This document shows, piece by piece, positions 25,876 through 34,862 of a DNA stretch of 64,000 nt. The notes beneath the pieces were generated by a model. It made no database searches and was not told the origin of the DNA. It saw only the letters and a list, made by a program, of their open reading frames with translations. How positions within the stretch are numbered: the first letter of the stretch is position 1; each line of letters begins with the position of its first letter. This stretch comes from JAQTRU01 sp041645555. GTDB taxonomy: Bacteria > Patescibacteriota > Patescibacteriia > Patescibacteriales > JAQTRU01. A program made the position numbers and the translations under genes. The DNA lies in assembly GCA_041645555.1 (NCBI GenBank), contig JBAZPX010000002.1:58696-122695 (forward strand), given 5' to 3'.

Positions 25876-26522
25876 TCGTTTATATCAATACTATCAACCC
25901 TGCCCCCATTGTTTAGATCAGGAGCGGCGCTATAATTAATAGCGTTAAGTCTTAAATCCGTATCCCAGTTTCTCATTGATTCTTCCATTGCTTCCGCGGC
26001 CATTTTATGTTCCGGGCTCATGCGCGCGTAAATATCGTCGGCATCCACTCCCGCGGTAATATATCCCGCTATTTTAAATCCTAATATTTTATGAAACCTT
26101 GTCGGGAAAGTCGGGCTGGTAGTGAGGGTTAATTCGGGCGTGGTCTTTATATAAAATTGGTGAATGGTTTTAGTTTCGGCCGGAGTTCCGATTATCGCAA
26201 ATTGGTTATTGGCCAGGTCAATATAAAATTTTCTTGAACTATCTTTATATCTTAATCTGTCTTCAAATTGAATTCCCCAATATTCTAAATTATCCACAAA
26301 AACTTTAAGCATTTTTCTAAATAATGTCGGTAAAGTTTTCATAGTTAGATAAGTCTCCCCGGGTGAGATAGATTGGCTTGAATCAACCGCCTTGAGGTAC
26401 ATCCAGTCTCTTTCGTCTTCTAGATTGTCCTTGGCTACGGCTAATAAGGTTAAAAATAAGGTTTCATCAATACTATCGTCAATTAAACTTTCCGCGAAAT
26501 CTTTTTCTTCTTGTCCGGTCAT
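25872..26522 (-). CDS. Head-to-tail adaptor/gateway-like protein
   Basis: A 216-aa protein lying between the cysteine peptidase and the tail hub gene. It has a helical N-terminal half (FAESLIDDSIDETLFLTLLAVAKDNLEDERDWMYLK), a beta-rich middle (KFYIDLANNQFAIIGTPAETKTIHQFYIKTTPELTLT) and a helical C-terminal half (PEHKMAAEAMEESMRNWDTDLRLNAINYSA). This layout matches phage adaptor or gateway proteins that close the portal. The call is an inference from architecture and neighbours. Confidence 0.5.
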   Translation of the reverse strand: MTGQEEKDFAESLIDDSIDETLFLTLLAVAKDNLEDERDWMYLKAVDSSQSISPGETYLTMKTLPTLFRKMLKVFVDNLEYWGIQFEDRLRYKDSSRKFYIDLANNQFAIIGTPAETKTIHQFYIKTTPELTLTTSPTFPTRFHKILGFKIAGYITAGVDADDIYARMSPEHKMAAEAMEESMRNWDTDLRLNAINYSAAPDLNNGGRVDSIDINE

Positions 26523-26526
26523 ATTT

Positions 26527-27585
26527 TTAAGTTTCGTTTATTAAATCTAACTTATTTAATTTTTCTAAAATTCTTCTGACTATTTGCCAATTTTGGCCGT
26601 CTTTAAATTTAGCAGGTTCTCCGGTTGGTATTTTATCAAAATCTTCCTGGGAAATTTCAGATACATAGTTGGGGTCAAATAGTAGAGTATTATGAGCCCA
26701 GGCAATCGTCTCATTAACAAGCGAGTGCTTTTCTCCATTTTTGACTAAAAAACATTCCGGGTTGTCCTTTAATTTAATGGCTTTGTTATTATATAAATTA
26801 AGCAGTTCGGCCAACGCGCGCGGCATATCAAAGGCAATGTATCCGGTAAAAAGTTGATTAGCTTCCGTTCTTGAAAAATATCTAAATCCGTCAATAGATT
26901 TTCCTATACGGTAATTAATGCTTTGAGTCCCGTAACTGTCCGGGCCAAAAAGCTTAATTACTCCATTGATTACTTTTTGCCCTATCAAAGTGATATTATG
27001 GTCGTCTACTCCAGTTTGAATTACTATTCTTTTGTCTTTAAATTTGTTCAGATATGCCCTAAAAGTGTCAAACTGGTCCCATCCGGATAGCAAGTTTATC
27101 TGGAAAAAACTCTGGTCTTTGTGCTTAGCCGCGTTATCTAAAGTGTCCTGCGGCATATTTTTCCAATTCGCGAAATAATTTCTGCCTGATTTGAGCGGCT
27201 TTAAAATTGAATATGCTTCGTATTTCCATTTATCTTCTTCCGGGACTCCGAAACCACATGCTCCTTTCATCACTTGTAAAATTGAAATACCCCATTCCGG
27301 GACATAACCTAGTGCCCGGGCTCCCATAGCAAAAGCCCCGGCGAATGACATAATTACCCGTTCGGTCGCTTGCTTAAAATAAGCCTTACCGGCGCCGACG
27401 CAAAAATCAGTGTCCAGTTGGTCCATTAAAACTGGCTGGAAAGTTTGAAATTCTTGATCAGTTAAATCTGCCTTGGTGACATTACCGGCTATAACTTCGG
27501 CTCCAAAATTTCTTTCGTCAACTTCGTCATAAAGACCAAGACTCATTTTTCTGTTTTTGTAATTTGAGATTAATTCTTTTAACAT
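26527..27585 (-). CDS. Papain-like cysteine peptidase (C1-type)
   Basis: A 352-aa protein. MDQLDTDFCVGAGKAYFKQATER (about 54-75) resembles the oxyanion Gln and catalytic Cys of papain-like peptidases (Q56, C62). VIQTGVDDHNITLIGQKVINGVIKLFGPDSYGTQ supplies the catalytic His and the following Asn/Asp-containing strand. It lies between small membrane genes and the adaptor gene. Phage versions may act on capsid or tail proteins or on the host cell wall; the target is unknown. There is no signal peptide. Confidence 0.7.
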   Translation of the reverse strand: MLKELISNYKNRKMSLGLYDEVDERNFGAEVIAGNVTKADLTDQEFQTFQPVLMDQLDTDFCVGAGKAYFKQATERVIMSFAGAFAMGARALGYVPEWGISILQVMKGACGFGVPEEDKWKYEAYSILKPLKSGRNYFANWKNMPQDTLDNAAKHKDQSFFQINLLSGWDQFDTFRAYLNKFKDKRIVIQTGVDDHNITLIGQKVINGVIKLFGPDSYGTQSINYRIGKSIDGFRYFSRTEANQLFTGYIAFDMPRALAELLNLYNNKAIKLKDNPECFLVKNGEKHSLVNETIAWAHNTLLFDPNYVSEISQEDFDKIPTGEPAKFKDGQNWQIVRRILEKLNKLDLINET

Positions 27586-27594
27586 ATTTTTATA

Positions 27595-27735
27595 TTAAAT
27601 TTTTAAGCCAAAAATAAGGATATATAATCCCGCTCCGCAGATAATTGCGACTATTGTCCAAAACAATTTCCAATCCCAGTCAGGCAATAAATTGTGGGGT
27701 TGCCCCCACTCTCCTTTATGGTTGAAAATAGACAT
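27595..27735 (-). CDS. 46-aa membrane protein
   Basis: A short frame with ATG at 27735 giving MSIFNHKGEWGQPHNLLPDW... followed by one transmembrane segment (WTIVAIICGAGLYILIFGL). It lies between two late genes with small gaps and in the same direction. It is an orphan small membrane protein, possibly part of the lysis set. Confidence 0.5.
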   Translation of the reverse strand: MSIFNHKGEWGQPHNLLPDWDWKLFWTIVAIICGAGLYILIFGLKI

Positions 27736-27741
27736 AAATTT

Positions 27742-28035
27742 TTACATTCCATCTTTTTCGTCTCCTAATATTTTATACTTTTCTAATATTTCTCTTACTA
27801 CTGGTAATTCAATAGCAGGCACGCCTTCACCCCCCACATTAAAAGACCTCTCTTTAATTTCTGCCCACAATTTATCATTCAGATATTGTGGAATTAAGGG
27901 ATCGGCATCTCCACCGCTTTCTTTGTAATCAAGATATTTTAGAATATCTAAAATAACATTTTGTAAATCAATCGGACTGCTATCCGACATTTGTAATGCT
28001 TCTAAATATTTGTTTAAAATTTCATTTGCTGTCAT
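27742..28035 (-). CDS. Hypothetical 97-aa protein
   Basis: An acidic soluble protein (MTANEILNKYLEALQMSDSSPIDLQNVILDILKYLDYKESGG...EKDGM), largely helical with no recognised domain. It lies between the two cysteine-peptidase-like genes. Confidence 0.55.
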   Translation of the reverse strand: MTANEILNKYLEALQMSDSSPIDLQNVILDILKYLDYKESGGDADPLIPQYLNDKLWAEIKERSFNVGGEGVPAIELPVVREILEKYKILGDEKDGM

Positions 28036-28051
28036 ACTTTTAAAGTTAATT

Positions 28052-28399
28052 TTATAATTTTTTAATAATTAATCTATGCGTAATTCTTTTATCTTTCCAA
28101 TTAGACGGATAAGTCGGGTCGTATATAAGTTTTCCATTTTTATAAACTACCATATGACTATATTTTTTCCATACTAGCGAATCTCCCACGATAATATGTT
28201 TTCCTTTTTTCGGTGGAGTTTTACATAAATCCCATCTAACAATATATCCTCTTCTTTTCCACCAAAGTTTGAATTTTTTATTCCACGATTTTCCCCACCT
28301 TACAAATAATGGCACATTTTCCGGATGGAGATTTAAGTAATAAGCTACGCAATCCGTCATACAACCCTCATATCTTCTTATATATTGGTCAGTCTTCAT
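28052..28399 (-). CDS. Small papain/C39-like cysteine peptidase fold protein
   Basis: A 115-aa protein with GCMTDCVAYYLNLHPENVPLF (Cys17 in the DC position), KGKHIIVGDSLVWKKYSHMVVYKNGKLIYDPTYPS (His then Asp). This C-H-D order with the HMVVYKNGKLIYDP pattern recalls small phage papain-like proteins, which usually show H-x-V-V-Y-x-x-G-x-L-x-x-D-P. It could be a peptidase or an amidase. It is the second such fold within 2 kb. Confidence 0.65.
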   Translation of the reverse strand: MKTDQYIRRYEGCMTDCVAYYLNLHPENVPLFVRWGKSWNKKFKLWWKRRGYIVRWDLCKTPPKKGKHIIVGDSLVWKKYSHMVVYKNGKLIYDPTYPSNWKDKRITHRLIIKKL

Positions 28400-28407
28400 A
28401 ATTTGGG

Positions 28408-28485
28408 CGGAGAGTGCGAGAATTTTCCGCCTGTTTGGTTTGTCTTACTGACAAGATTGTGTGGCGTTGCTTCCGGCACTCTCCG
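28408..28485. other. Structured intergenic element with 10-bp inverted repeat
   Basis: CGGAGAGTGC (28408-28417) and GCACTCTCCG (28476-28485) are perfect inverted repeats. They enclose a smaller hairpin, TTGTC/GACAA. On the plus strand the element ends in GTTTTT, so it can act as a terminator in that direction. In the minus-strand transcript it separates the zinc-ribbon gene from the small peptidase gene and may be a processing or regulatory hairpin. Confidence 0.5.
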
Positions 28486-28488
28486 TTT

Positions 28489-28659
28489 TTACTTCTTCCT
28501 TTCACAATTTGGACAAACGCTTTGTATAAAAGCAATATGCCCCTGGTCATAAACCGCTTTCTGCTCAGCGGGAGTAGCTTTGACCCATTGGTCAAAAGGC
28601 TTTATTCTTCCGCAAACATCACAGCGGTATATGATTTTAACTCCATCAGCGGTTTTCAT
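28489..28659 (-). CDS. Zinc-ribbon protein (56 aa)
   Basis: The product MKTADGVKIIYRCDVCGRIKPFDQ...FIQSVCPNCERKK has two Cys pairs (CDVC and CPNC), a typical zinc ribbon. I chose the ATG at 28659 because it overlaps the stop codon of the upstream 40-aa gene (ATGA); a longer frame starts at 28695. It may bind nucleic acid or protein; the role is unknown. Confidence 0.55.
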   Translation of the reverse strand: MKTADGVKIIYRCDVCGRIKPFDQWVKATPAEQKAVYDQGHIAFIQSVCPNCERKK

Positions 28660-28778
28660 TTTCTTCTCTCCTTTCTCAAGGTGAGATTTTGACAACCCTT
28701 CTTACAGCGTTTTTTACATTTATTTTCAACAGTTTTTCCTGTAAGGAATTTCCGTTTTTTCATACAGTAATATTTCAC
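28656..28778 (-). CDS. 40-aa Lys/Cys-rich microprotein, GTG start
   Basis: The GTG at 28778 has AGGAGG five bases upstream. The product (MKYYCMKKRKFLTGKTVENK, then CKKRCKKGC and a basic tail) has four cysteines and is very basic, which suggests a small zinc-binding or nucleic-acid-binding peptide. Its stop overlaps the next start (ATGA). Confidence 0.5.
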   Translation of the reverse strand: MKYYCMKKRKFLTGKTVENKCKKRCKKGCQNLTLRKERRK

Positions 28779-28787
28779 GATTGCCTC

Positions 28788-29027
28788 CTATCTTAACCAG
28801 TTATTTACAACCATAAAAATAATTGGTAAAAAAACAATATTCATAATTATAATAGCTCCGACTATGCGATTTTTCCAATCTTCCAAGCTATTTACTCTGC
28901 CATTAGTCTTAACTACTTGAGCTTCTATTTTAGAATGTTGGTCGGAGTTGGTTTCAAATTTTTCGTTAATTAGTTTAGTCAAACCCTCAAGGCGTTCGAC
29001 TAAAACATTGTTGTCAACTTCAGGCAT
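28788..29027 (-). CDS. XhlA-like membrane protein
   Basis: A 79-aa protein with an N-terminal coiled coil (VERLEGLTKLINEKFETNSDQHSKIEAQVVKTNGRVNSLEDWKNRI) followed by one C-terminal transmembrane segment (VGAIIIMNIVFLPIIFMVV). This matches the layout of phage XhlA/hemolysin-type lysis proteins. It is adjacent to a holin-like gene, which supports a lysis role. Confidence 0.6.
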   Translation of the reverse strand: MPEVDNNVLVERLEGLTKLINEKFETNSDQHSKIEAQVVKTNGRVNSLEDWKNRIVGAIIIMNIVFLPIIFMVVNNWLR

Positions 29028-29030
29028 AAT

Positions 29031-29258
29031 TTATCTTAATCTTTTATCTTTAACTGCTAATCCTAAATCAGTGTTGTTTTTAATAGCTTGGTCGGTAATA
29101 TATTTACCCCCGCCCATTAAGATAGCAATAATTCCAGCCAACAATTCGCCCAGTTCCTTAGTGATATACCCTTGTGTAATAGCGAAAGGAATTATTAAAA
29201 GAGCGAGTGCTGAAATGTAGGTTTTATACCCATCAAGCCAAATTAAAATGTTGTTCAT
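29031..29258 (-). CDS. Holin-like membrane protein
   Basis: A 75-aa protein with two hydrophobic segments (ISALALLIIPFAITQ and LGELLAGIIAILMGGG). GYKTYISALALL ... GGGKYITDQAIKN resembles small phage holins. It probably permeabilises the membrane at lysis, together with the neighbouring XhlA-like protein. Confidence 0.65.
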   Translation of the reverse strand: MNNILIWLDGYKTYISALALLIIPFAITQGYITKELGELLAGIIAILMGGGKYITDQAIKNNTDLGLAVKDKRLR

Positions 29259-29269
29259 AATTTTATATG

Positions 29270-29392
29270 TTAATTTTTAAGCCACTTTATAAATCTTTCA
29301 CTTATAAATCCTACGGCGAAATAATCCCCAACTCCCAAAGCGAAAAAGCCAAGTAAAATACAGATAAATTTTTGGATAAAAGATACTTCCAT
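29270..29392 (-). CDS. 40-aa single-span membrane peptide
   Basis: ATG at 29392 gives MEVSFIQKFICILLGFFALG..., with one membrane segment and a basic end (RFIKWLKN). It fills the gap between the lipoprotein gene and the holin-like gene and is read in the same direction. It may be part of the lysis set. Confidence 0.45.
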   Translation of the reverse strand: MEVSFIQKFICILLGFFALGVGDYFAVGFISERFIKWLKN

Positions 29393-29393
29393 A

Positions 29394-30476
29394 TTAATCA
29401 AACCAAATTATTTCTCCCTTTTTAACAACGGGCAGAGCCGGAGAACCTAAAGTAATCGTCATATAAGGGTCGTGGTCAGTTCCTGTATATCGTGAATTGT
29501 AGAACGAAAGGAAATTCGCTCCAGTGGCAATGGCGTGATTAAGGTGGTCATGTCCTTCTAGCCAACCTACCTGAGTATAACCAGTTCGGCTTATTTGGTC
29601 ATAATTAGTCCCGATATTAACAAGAGTAAAAGTATTATATCCCGCGCTAATACTTCCGATGTCAATCTCATTACTCCATTCGGTTGTTCCAAATTGGTCG
29701 TAATCAGCTACAACCAAACTATTTGGATTAGCTTGGGTTGATTGAACGGCTACAATATAATCTTCTCCGTCATTGTCTCCATCGCCAGTTGATTCTTTAT
29801 AAACACTGATAGAAGCACTGCTGATGTAAGCGTCATCAGCTAGACCAGAATTGTCAAACGGCGTTGCTCCTTTGTTAATATAAAACTTACTTAAATAAAT
29901 TTCCGTGTGAACATCGATAACCGTTCCGGCCGTATCGCTTACGCCCGTTCCTGTAAGGGCATCGTGGGCTGTCGCCCAGTCTGCCGCCGCATTATAAACA
30001 ACATATCGTTCGCCGTCATCTCCTGAAGGCGGATAATCAGTGGCCCGAGCAATTAATTTTTTAAAGAAACTAACTTTGGTCTGCTCGGCAAATGCTTCTA
30101 TCGTAGTAGTGGCATTTTGTTCTATTTTAAATACCTTACCAATCGCGTCCTTATAGTAATGAGGACGGTTTCCTCCCCATATCTGAAAAGTGTTATCAGA
30201 AACCTGAAACATCTGGGAGTATATCTCACCTTGTTGGAAAATAACTTTTTCGGTCGGTTGAATGTCAGTGATGTAATCGTAAGTTATAATCCTTCCCTTA
30301 TTCTCTAAAACTCCGTGAGGTTTTTTAACTATCCAATCCGTTTCTGCGTGAGTGAGTATCTTGTCTATAGGAGCTTTCAGTTTTAGATTTTCAGAGATTG
30401 CCGTTCCACCTGAAAGAGGGATTTGTCCGCAACCTGGTAAAAGAAAAAGGATTAATATAATTAAAAGTTTTTTCAT
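29394..30476 (-). CDS. Lipoprotein-like virion-module protein (360 aa)
   Basis: The N-terminus MKKLLIILILFLLPGCGQ is a lipoprotein signal with the lipobox LPGC. The body is beta-rich with Ser/Thr/Asp (SSASISVYKESTGDGDNDGEDYIVAVQ, YNTFTLVNIGTNYDQISRTGYTQVGWLEGHDH, SPALPVVKKGEIIWFD), like a carbohydrate-binding or fibre-type domain. It lies 2 bp after the 1013-aa fibre-like gene. The signal suggests membrane display rather than only virion incorporation. Confidence 0.6.
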   Translation of the reverse strand: MKKLLIILILFLLPGCGQIPLSGGTAISENLKLKAPIDKILTHAETDWIVKKPHGVLENKGRIITYDYITDIQPTEKVIFQQGEIYSQMFQVSDNTFQIWGGNRPHYYKDAIGKVFKIEQNATTTIEAFAEQTKVSFFKKLIARATDYPPSGDDGERYVVYNAAADWATAHDALTGTGVSDTAGTVIDVHTEIYLSKFYINKGATPFDNSGLADDAYISSASISVYKESTGDGDNDGEDYIVAVQSTQANPNSLVVADYDQFGTTEWSNEIDIGSISAGYNTFTLVNIGTNYDQISRTGYTQVGWLEGHDHLNHAIATGANFLSFYNSRYTGTDHDPYMTITLGSPALPVVKKGEIIWFD

Positions 30477-30478
30477 AC

Positions 30479-33400
30479 TTAAGGCTTATATTCAAAAGTT
30501 CCCGTTATTGTAATTTTATTAGGGTCGCTGGCTTGTGTTCCGCAACGGCATTGGACATCTTCTCTTGTAATAAAAGAATTATTGCTTAAACTGGTATCGG
30601 CTGTCGGAGTGGCGCTACAAGCCACTAACTCCGTCCAATTAGTCCCGTCTCCGCACTGGCAAGTAGCTGTTCCCGTGTCAGTTTTGCAATAAAGCTTATT
30701 AAGCACAACTCCCCGGCTTGGATTCCATAAAGCGAAAGTAGAAGTCCCCGTATCAAAACTTTTAATATCCTTGTCTATCGTGGTTGAGCTGATATTTACT
30801 GATTTGTCAAAGTCCGAGAACAAGGCGTGTTCCGCATCGGTAAAAATATGAATGCTGGTGCTTGAACCAGTAGTGGTATCTAAAGCTATTTTTCCTGCGG
30901 CATCAACAGTGGGATTGGCTGAATATGGAGCTTTGAAATAACTCGCTCCGCCAAAATCCACCGCATCAGTCGTTGAAATAAGGTTTCCCGTGCTGTCTAT
31001 CGTAAGCTGGCCGCTTGAATTGGTAGTGATGTTCGTATAGTTAGTATTGTTGTAAGCTAAGGTGAGCTGGTTGCCGGTAGTGGTAATGGAAAGTTTTGAC
31101 ATCGGAGAAGTTGTGCCAATGCCAGTATTATAACTATCAGTAGAAAGAAGAACCGTCCCATCTAATCTTGAAACTGAACCAGAATCTCCGTTTAAATTAT
31201 CAACCCATAAAGCATAATTTTGACCTGAAACAACGGTAGTGGTAGCCGCTCCTTCTATATAGAGAGAGGCGGTGTCGGAAACGGTAGCGGTGCCAGCAGT
31301 AATGGTAAACGGTTTTATTGCTAATTGTGATAAAAGAGGATGATTGCCGGAACTTCCTTCTGTTACTGATTCAGACGCAATTAAAAGTTTTGAAAAAGCG
31401 TTATTCGCTGTCAGTGTTCCAATTGTCATTCCCCCAAATACTGAATTAAATTGGGTAGAGGCACCTTTAATTGTATGTAATACATCAGTTGTTGATGTCT
31501 TCCCTTCAGCATTCACAAAGAAAGATTGTCCTGTTCCTACTGTAGCAGCACCAAGATTTAAAGTCCTTCCTACAAAAACATCTCCACCTGGTACATCAAG
31601 TTCCATTCCTGTAGTATGAGTAGTTCCAGCAATTATTAAATAAACCTTCGCTCCATCTGCAACAATACTAACACTGTCTGCGTCAGTTAAACCATTGTCA
31701 ACTATTGGCATAAAACGTATAGTTGCATCCTTTGTTGTATTCGTTACATCGTCCATTTCCCAAAGCATTCTTCCAAACTCAACTTGCGTTCCAGTGTCGT
31801 CATCACCATAAAAACTTAAATATCCTTGGTCATTATCAGCAGGTGTAGTTCGTTTATTGGCTTTAAAAATTGCTAATTGATTAGAAACCCCATCATTAAG
31901 ATTTTGTATTACTAAAGGAGCGCCACCTGTTTGAGTAAGGGTAGAAGTCCCTACTATTGATAATGCGGTAAAAGGCGTTGAAGTCCCAATGCCTAATCTC
32001 CCATTAGTGTTGTCCCATTTAAGTTTAGCTACGGGCGTGCCGGTAGCTGTAGTGCCTGCCGAAGAGTAATAGGCCAGAGACCCTGCCTCGCCGTAATTTA
32101 CTGTTCCTGAACCCGAACCTCCTCCATCTGAATTACAAACCATTTGCGAATTAGCGCTATCCCAGGTGCAATATTTAGCATTAGTGAGAGTGCCCGCCTT
32201 AACATCTACCCCGATAGTCAAACTATTAGCCTTTATGTCAAAAGTCGGGTTGCCCGCTATGCCGGCCGGGTTAAGAATAATTATTTTAGGAGAAGAAGTC
32301 GCCAAAGTTCTTTCCGAGTAAGTAGCCGAGCCGGTCCTTGATATAAACCCAGCAGAGGAAAGACCCGCTATAGCCGTGAGGTCGGTATCTAGGGACTGAT
32401 ACAAGGAATTCAGAGAAGAAGTGGCAGTGTTGACAAAGTCATAAATCGAGCCGGCCGTGGCTAAAATAGTGGTCGCTCCGCTGGCAATCGCTCCGGTGTC
32501 AATATCTAAGTCATCATCAGTCAGGGTAATAAAATCTCCGGCTGTTAAATTAGTATTTCCTGATATATCTATGCAATCCGTGCAGGTCAAAGAGGAGGCA
32601 TCTAAATTGATGGTAAACCCGGCGCCCGTCGCTCCCGTTGTCAAGGTGCCAACCTTAACAATATTAGTATTACCCGTAGAGGAAGCCACGCTTTCTCCCG
32701 CAAAAAAAGAATTTAATTCGGAAATGTTTGAAAAAGAATTTTGTTTATTGTTAAAAGTTGTCCAGTTGGCGGCCGTGAGACACCCAAACGCTCCGGCTGA
32801 AGCCGTGTCGCAATCTATATCGTTTAAGGTGCGGGTTAGTCCGTCTCCAAAAGTAAGAGGCACTTGATAATCAGTATCGGCCACGGCCGTTAAAATATCC
32901 GTGCCATCGCCTTTTAAAATCCCATAAGGGGAAGTCGTGCCAGTCCCGCCGTTGGCTTCGGGTAAAATACCGGTAATATCAGAAGTTAAATCAATTAAAG
33001 CATTACTAATATATCCCGCTGTCGCTTTTAAAAAACCGGTTATAGTGGATAATTTAAAATTATTAGAAACTTCTAAATTTTTAGTCGTAGTAGTAGCGGC
33101 CACGTCGACAGAGGAAGAGGCGTGAATATCGTCCTTCACCCAGACTGGTATAGAAGAAGAAGGAGTTAAATTAGAAACTCCATAGTTATTATCAAAAGTC
33201 CAGTTGCTTAATCCAATTGAACCAGTCGGCCAAGTGGTGCGGCAACCGTCGCCGGTTAAACAAAATTCCGTAGAAGTTGATGTTTTCCAATTAGAATCAA
33301 CAGTTGATGAACCAATTATTCCGCTTGAAGTCCTTGGAATTATATGAATATTATCACTATCATATTTGACCGGCGGCATTGTCGTAATAGTACTGTTTCC

Positions 33401-33520
33401 TCCCGATAAACTCTTTTCATTTAACTTTTTATCGCTTTGGTCGGCACCGGCAAAAGCACTAACAAAGCAAAATAATATTGCTGCGATGATTAAAACAAAT
33501 AATAGGACTAATTTTCTCAT
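30479..33520 (-). CDS. Large fibre-like protein with Sec signal (1013 aa)
   Basis: A signal peptide (MRKLVLLFVLIIAAILFCFVSAFA-GAD) precedes about 980 residues of Ser/Thr/Gly-rich beta sequence. It contains GGTGTTSPYGILKGDG, GLTRTLNDIDCDTASAGAFGCL and two GIGTxxP elements (GIGTSTPFTALSIVGTST and GIGTTSPMSKLSI). Such repeats are common in tail-fibre and adhesin-like proteins. The C-terminus has a Cys-containing domain (CKTDTGTATCQCGDGTNWTELVAC). A trimeric receptor-binding fibre or a surface adhesin is likely. Confidence 0.65.
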   Translation of the reverse strand: MRKLVLLFVLIIAAILFCFVSAFAGADQSDKKLNEKSLSGGNSTITTMPPVKYDSDNIHIIPRTSSGIIGSSTVDSNWKTSTSTEFCLTGDGCRTTWPTGSIGLSNWTFDNNYGVSNLTPSSSIPVWVKDDIHASSSVDVAATTTTKNLEVSNNFKLSTITGFLKATAGYISNALIDLTSDITGILPEANGGTGTTSPYGILKGDGTDILTAVADTDYQVPLTFGDGLTRTLNDIDCDTASAGAFGCLTAANWTTFNNKQNSFSNISELNSFFAGESVASSTGNTNIVKVGTLTTGATGAGFTINLDASSLTCTDCIDISGNTNLTAGDFITLTDDDLDIDTGAIASGATTILATAGSIYDFVNTATSSLNSLYQSLDTDLTAIAGLSSAGFISRTGSATYSERTLATSSPKIIILNPAGIAGNPTFDIKANSLTIGVDVKAGTLTNAKYCTWDSANSQMVCNSDGGGSGSGTVNYGEAGSLAYYSSAGTTATGTPVAKLKWDNTNGRLGIGTSTPFTALSIVGTSTLTQTGGAPLVIQNLNDGVSNQLAIFKANKRTTPADNDQGYLSFYGDDDTGTQVEFGRMLWEMDDVTNTTKDATIRFMPIVDNGLTDADSVSIVADGAKVYLIIAGTTHTTGMELDVPGGDVFVGRTLNLGAATVGTGQSFFVNAEGKTSTTDVLHTIKGASTQFNSVFGGMTIGTLTANNAFSKLLIASESVTEGSSGNHPLLSQLAIKPFTITAGTATVSDTASLYIEGAATTTVVSGQNYALWVDNLNGDSGSVSRLDGTVLLSTDSYNTGIGTTSPMSKLSITTTGNQLTLAYNNTNYTNITTNSSGQLTIDSTGNLISTTDAVDFGGASYFKAPYSANPTVDAAGKIALDTTTGSSTSIHIFTDAEHALFSDFDKSVNISSTTIDKDIKSFDTGTSTFALWNPSRGVVLNKLYCKTDTGTATCQCGDGTNWTELVACSATPTADTSLSNNSFITREDVQCRCGTQASDPNKITITGTFEYKP

Positions 33521-34380
33521 ATTTTACGATTTAAAAATGGTCTATTTTTTTTGATTTTAATTTTGGCGGCATTATCCTCTTTTTCTTCTTCTTCTGGCAT
33601 CATTAATTTTAAAATTGGCGCCTTATCGGTAAATTTGTTCACTAAGTCTAAAATAGGTTTAATCTTTTTATCGCCTATTTCCGCGTTTTTTGCTGTTTCT
33701 TCTTTAACTGCTTCAACAAATGCTCTTAAGGCCGATAAAATTTGTTCCACGCTATTTAATAAATTTTCGTTATTTATTTTTATCACCGGACTAAAATCAA
33801 TTTTCTCCGGCGCTGGAATTGACTTAAATCCGTTAGCGACTTCCTTTCTAAAAGTTTCAATTACGTTTATTATCTTTTCATAATTAAACTTTTCTGCTGC
33901 CGGTATTTTAAGATTAGACAAAAAATCATTAATTCTTGATAATTGGTTTAGAACGTTTTCTAAATTCACTTTAGGAATTCCCTGCATTTTTCTTTCATCA
34001 ACAACCTTTTTGATTATCGCCTCAATTTTTTTATAACTTATATCCGCTCCCCCCATTGGCATGTCCATTCTGGTTAATCTTTCTTGAACTAAATAAGTGT
34101 CATATTTATCGCCATAATTTCCTGATTTCGTTGTGTATCCCGAATCCGTATAAACAGAGGTAGTTATTATAATATAAAAGCCTTGGCCGGGATTTTGCGG
34201 CACATACCATTCGGCGCTAAAACGGTGGCCATCTCCTTTATCCGTTAAATTAACCGTCTTTAAAATAACATCCGAGTCAGCGTTTCTAATTACTGCTTGG
34301 ACATAATAAGTCCTGGAGTCTGAATGGTCCTCTATCCCCCGAACGATTATAAATTTTTCTCCCGGATGAAGCTGAAGCAT
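33517..34380 (-). CDS. Hypothetical virion-module protein (287 aa)
   Basis: The N-terminal about 95 residues are beta-rich (GEKFIIVRGIEDHSDSRTYYVQAVIRNADSDVILKTVNL). The rest is helical and highly charged with coiled-coil character (VDERKMQGIPKVNLENVLNQLSRINDFLSNL...) and a lysine-rich C-terminus. The stop overlaps the start of the fibre-like gene (4 bp). It may connect or assist the fibres; no family was recognised. Confidence 0.5.
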   Translation of the reverse strand: MLQLHPGEKFIIVRGIEDHSDSRTYYVQAVIRNADSDVILKTVNLTDKGDGHRFSAEWYVPQNPGQGFYIIITTSVYTDSGYTTKSGNYGDKYDTYLVQERLTRMDMPMGGADISYKKIEAIIKKVVDERKMQGIPKVNLENVLNQLSRINDFLSNLKIPAAEKFNYEKIINVIETFRKEVANGFKSIPAPEKIDFSPVIKINNENLLNSVEQILSALRAFVEAVKEETAKNAEIGDKKIKPILDLVNKFTDKAPILKLMMPEEEEKEDNAAKIKIKKNRPFLNRKI

Positions 34381-34382
34381 AA

Positions 34383-34799
34383 TTATTGCATTTCAGAATA
34401 TGATATATTAAGCCCGCTAGCCGTGCTCGATGCCCAGCACTCTCCCTGCCATAGGTTATCCGGTCCGATGACGTATTCTCCGCCGGTTGCGTTAAGCCTT
34501 ATGCCTTTATTTACTCCGACAGTCGTAGAAGCAGCGCTCGCACTGGCAAAATTACCTAAATAAAGATAAATGGCCGTGGCGCTGTCATTTATAATCTTGG
34601 CGTATTTTCTTGACGCATTGTGGTTCAGCACTATAATTGGCAAAGCTGAATTGGTAGTTGTCGCCTGACCGCTAGTTACTGTTTCTACTTGGTTAAAATC
34701 AGCTCCTTTTAAAGATTGTTCTTGTTTGGGGGCCGGAATTGCGCATCCGCCTAAAACCAGCATCCCTGAAAGTAAGGTAAAAATTAGAATTTTTTTCAT
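34383..34799 (-). CDS. Lipoprotein-like small virion-module protein
   Basis: A 138-aa protein with the lipoprotein signal MKKILIFTLLSGMLVLGGCA (lipobox LGGC). The mature part is beta-rich (PIIVLNHNASRKYAKIINDSATAIYLYLGNF) and ends ASGLNISYSEMQ. Without the signal it would resemble a head-decoration or minor structural protein. It lies downstream of the capsid gene. Confidence 0.55.
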   Translation of the reverse strand: MKKILIFTLLSGMLVLGGCAIPAPKQEQSLKGADFNQVETVTSGQATTTNSALPIIVLNHNASRKYAKIINDSATAIYLYLGNFASASAASTTVGVNKGIRLNATGGEYVIGPDNLWQGECWASSTASGLNISYSEMQ

Positions 34800-34862
34800 A
34801 GTTTTTTATATTAAAGATAAGCCCTAGCCCCGAAATAAATTCGGGGCTAAATTTATCCTCAA

